The notes below the pieces were generated by a model that saw only the letters and a list, made by a program, of their open reading frames with translations, was not told where the DNA came from and ran no database searches. DNA of 64,000 bases from contig JACAUB010000001.1 in the NCBI GenBank assembly GCA_013390605.1, positions 3,663,786-3,727,785 of the forward strand, read 5' to 3'. Of the stretch, positions 63,961 through 64,000 are shown piece after piece. How positions within the stretch are numbered: position 1 is the first letter of the stretch; the number at the start of each line of letters is the position of its first letter. The translations under genes were made by a program, and so were the position numbers. The stretch comes from Bacteroidota bacterium (GTDB taxonomy: Bacteria; Bacteroidota; Bacteroidia; Bacteroidales; Cfx3-03).

Positions 63961-64000
63961 ACCAGCAAGGAAGCTATTTTTCGAAATATTATTTTGTATT

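Overview
The window looks like a chromosomal segment of an AT-rich member of the phylum Bacteroidota, probably close to Bacteroidales/Marinilabiliales. The evidence is a complete type IX secretion core (porP-porK-porL-porM-porN plus porW), Bacteroidota-type promoters (TTG-N19/20-TAnnTTTG), the weak use of Shine-Dalgarno sites, and Bacteroidota-style glycosidases. I cannot resolve genus or species from sequence alone.

Region 1 (1-32 kb) is mostly conserved, vertically inherited content: the 3' part of dxr, rseP, a GNAT protein, a ygiD-like dioxygenase, two tandem YitT membrane proteins, the T9SS operon porPKLMN, recG, pheT, a sigma-54 activator followed by porW, bactofilin, two small ATP-synthase-assembly-like membrane proteins, a pterin pair (queD-like/folE), a Bax-inhibitor-1 protein and fabD. 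A minus-strand surface-polysaccharide block follows (PHP phosphatase, rfbB, galE, hexapeptide acetyltransferase, DegT aminotransferase), then waaA for Kdo transfer to lipid A. Strong intrinsic terminators separate many of these units.

Region 2 (32-41 kb) begins with a GC-richer two-gene cassette of unknown function with its own promoter, palindrome and leader hairpin. Next is a minus-strand carbohydrate cluster: UroD-like methyltransferase, sugar:H+ symporter, AGE-family epimerase and GH38 alpha-mannosidase, divergent from an AraC regulator through overlapping promoters. A decayed BNR-type gene fragment lies beyond the regulator.

Region 3 (41-64 kb) is accessory and mosaic. It holds a dead IS1595-type transposase, a two-gene ATP-grasp / (N-formylglutamate amidohydrolase-DUF1704) peptide-chemistry operon, a secreted metallophosphoesterase, a GH106-type glycosidase, an isoprenylcysteine-methyltransferase-like protein, a DJ-1 protein, an AbiEi antitoxin whose AbiEii toxin has lost its catalytic core, a TlpA thioredoxin, an intact IS4-family element, a type III restriction-modification operon with an extra middle gene and a decamer tandem repeat just upstream, and a broken IS982 element.

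The least expected signals are (i) an 85-91 bp leader element present three times upstream of three unrelated genes, always ending at the start codon and starting with the same short-ORF start, (ii) the type III locus with repeat tract and extra nuclease-like gene, flanked by two insertion sequences, (iii) the ATP-grasp/FGase-DUF1704 operon, and (iv) the in-frame gutted AbiEii toxin.
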